From positions 1-6,547 of the forward strand of contig JAUIGA010000189.1 in the NCBI GenBank assembly GCA_030430125.1: DNA of 6,547 nt. The letters are read 5' to 3'. Shown here piece by piece: positions 5,388 through 6,547 of this stretch. Made by a program: the position numbers and the translations under genes. Source of the stretch: Chloroflexia bacterium. Lineage in GTDB: Bacteria; Chloroflexota; Chloroflexia; Thermomicrobiales; UBA6265. Each line of letters begins with the position of its first letter. Positions within the stretch are counted from its first letter, which is position 1. The notes below the pieces were generated by a model that saw nothing but the letters and a program-made list of their open reading frames with translations, ran no database searches and was not told the DNA's origin.

Positions 5388-6547
5388 ATGCCCTCAGAAC
5401 CCGCCGCGCGGGGTTCCGACGAGCCAGCTCCGTTCACATCGCTCCCTGGATGGCAGGCCAGGTCACACCTGCCGCAACCGCTTTCCGCACTGATAGGGCG
5501 GGACGACGACATTGCCGCGACCGCGGCGCTGGTTCGCGACCCCGCAACCCGTCTGGTTACCCTGACAGGCCCCGGCGGTGTCGGCAAGACCCGACTCGCG
5601 CTGGCGGTCGCCGCGGAGGTCGTCGACGCGTTCCCCGAGGGCGTGGTGTTCGTGGACCTCGGCGACGTCCTCGATCCCGCACTCGTCGCCCCGACCATCG
5701 CCCATGCACTCGGCATCTCCCGATCAGACAGTCGTCCTGCCCTGACCATCCTCATGGGGGTCCTCGCATCCGCGCGCCTGCTGTTGGTGCTCGACAACTT
5801 CGAGCAGGTCATCGACGCCACCACCACGGTGCGCGACCTGCTTGAGGCTTGCCCGAGGGTTTCGGCGATGGTCACCAGCCGCGCGCTCCTTTCAGTGTCG
5901 GGCGAGCGGGTCATTCAGGTGCCGTCGCTCTCCCTGCCGAACTCCGATGGCAAGCCGGACGACGCCGATGCGGTCCGCCTGTTCGTGGAGCGCAGCCAGG
6001 CCATCCAGCCTGCGTTTGCCTTGTCCGAATCGAACACCAGGGCGGTGGCCGCCATCTGTGCGCGACTGGACGGCCTGCCGCTCGCCATCGAGCTGGCCGC
6101 CGCACGCACCGTGCTCTTTCCGCCCGACGCACTGCTGGCACGGCTGGACCGGCGCCTCGCCGTTCTGGCCGGTGGAGGTCGCGACCTGCCCGACCGGCAG
6201 CGCACCATGCGCGACACCATCGCCTGGAGCTTCGACCTGCTCGATCCGAATGAGCAGGTGGTGCTGCGCCGCATGGCGGTGTTCGTCGGCGGGTGCACAC
6301 TGGCGGCGGCCGAGGCGGTGTGCGCCGGGCCAGACGACCAGGATATCGATGTCCTGGCAACGATGGAATCGCTGATCCGCCAGTCGCTGGTCCAGGTCGG
6401 CAAGACGCCGCGCGCCGGTGGGCAACCGCGACTGACAATGCTGGCCACCGTGCGGGAGTTCACCGCTGAGGCGTTGGCGGCCAGCGGCGATGAGCAGCCC
6501 ACAATGGAGCGTCATGCCAGGTACTACCTCGACCTCGCGTCGAGCGC
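5388..6547 (+). CDS. NB-ARC/AfsR-LuxR-type ATPase regulator, 3' end cut by window
   Basis: The frame from ATG 5388 runs 386 codons without a stop to the window edge, so only the N-terminal part is present. After a 30-residue proline-rich lead, LPQPLSALIGRDDDI (28-42) is the usual entry to the STAND-class ATPase domain. Visible motifs: Walker A GPGGVGKT (61-68), Walker B LLLVLDNFEQ (131-140), sensor TSR (163-165), GLPLAIELAA (229-238), and MRDTIAWSFDLL (274-285) starting the winged-helix part, then LTMLATVREF (349-358) and HARYY (376-380), which normally lead into TPR-like repeats. Relatives often end in a LuxR-type helix-turn-helix; that would lie outside the window. No N-terminal DNA-binding, BTAD, kinase or cyclase domain precedes the ATPase. 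Such proteins are ATP-dependent transcriptional switches responding to an unknown ligand. It lies 215 bases after the serine hydrolase with its own candidate promoter and a strong ribosome binding site. Confidence 0.9.
   Translation, partial: MPSEPAARGSDEPAPFTSLPGWQARSHLPQPLSALIGRDDDIAATAALVRDPATRLVTLTGPGGVGKTRLALAVAAEVVDAFPEGVVFVDLGDVLDPALVAPTIAHALGISRSDSRPALTILMGVLASARLLLVLDNFEQVIDATTTVRDLLEACPRVSAMVTSRALLSVSGERVIQVPSLSLPNSDGKPDDADAVRLFVERSQAIQPAFALSESNTRAVAAICARLDGLPLAIELAAARTVLFPPDALLARLDRRLAVLAGGGRDLPDRQRTMRDTIAWSFDLLDPNEQVVLRRMAVFVGGCTLAAAEAVCAGPDDQDIDVLATMESLIRQSLVQVGKTPRAGGQPRLTMLATVREFTAEALAASGDEQPTMERHARYYLDLASS

Overview
The window is GC-rich bacterial DNA with very GC-rich third codon positions. 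Its gene families (M81/MlrC-like metallopeptidase, xylose-isomerase-like TIM barrel, beta-lactamase-fold serine hydrolase, free-standing NB-ARC-type regulator), together with intergenic palindromes carrying GTCAYTCYGAGC-like ends, suggest a member of Chloroflexota, perhaps class Thermomicrobia. That assignment is inference from style and family recall; there is no rRNA or marker gene to prove it.

Layout. Bases 1-186 hold no gene I can assign. A small hypothetical protein (187-405, +) follows. Bases 406-957 contain no convincing gene and are occupied by repeats: a short hairpin repeat at 459-482, a large concentric palindrome of about 198 bp at 561-758 centred near base 660, and a second short repeat at 802-830. 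Two minus-strand genes come next: an M81 family metallopeptidase (3397 to 1925, transcribed first) and a sugar phosphate isomerase/epimerase-like protein (1830 to 958). The 94-base gap between them carries a further repeat copy, a GC-rich hairpin and a cluster of GTTCRT/AYGAAC half-sites just upstream of the isomerase ribosome binding site. A divergent intergenic region (3398-3719) separates these from three plus-strand genes: a DUF4287 protein (3720-4010), a cytoplasmic-looking serine hydrolase of the beta-lactamase/S12 fold (4111-5172), and the start of an NB-ARC-type ATPase regulator (5388 to beyond the window end). That last frame stays open to base 6547 and is cut by the window.

How the genes may fit together. 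The M81 peptidase and isomerase could form a small catabolic unit, and the serine hydrolase could act on related amide or ester substrates, but no transporter is visible and substrates cannot be assigned. The regulator is separated from the hydrolase by about 215 bases holding a candidate promoter, a tandem heptamer and an inverted repeat, so it is probably transcribed independently. I see no CRISPR array, tRNA, rRNA or transposase gene. The most distinctive non-coding signals are the concentric palindrome and the recurrent short palindromic repeat. I found no clear evidence of a new multi-gene system.
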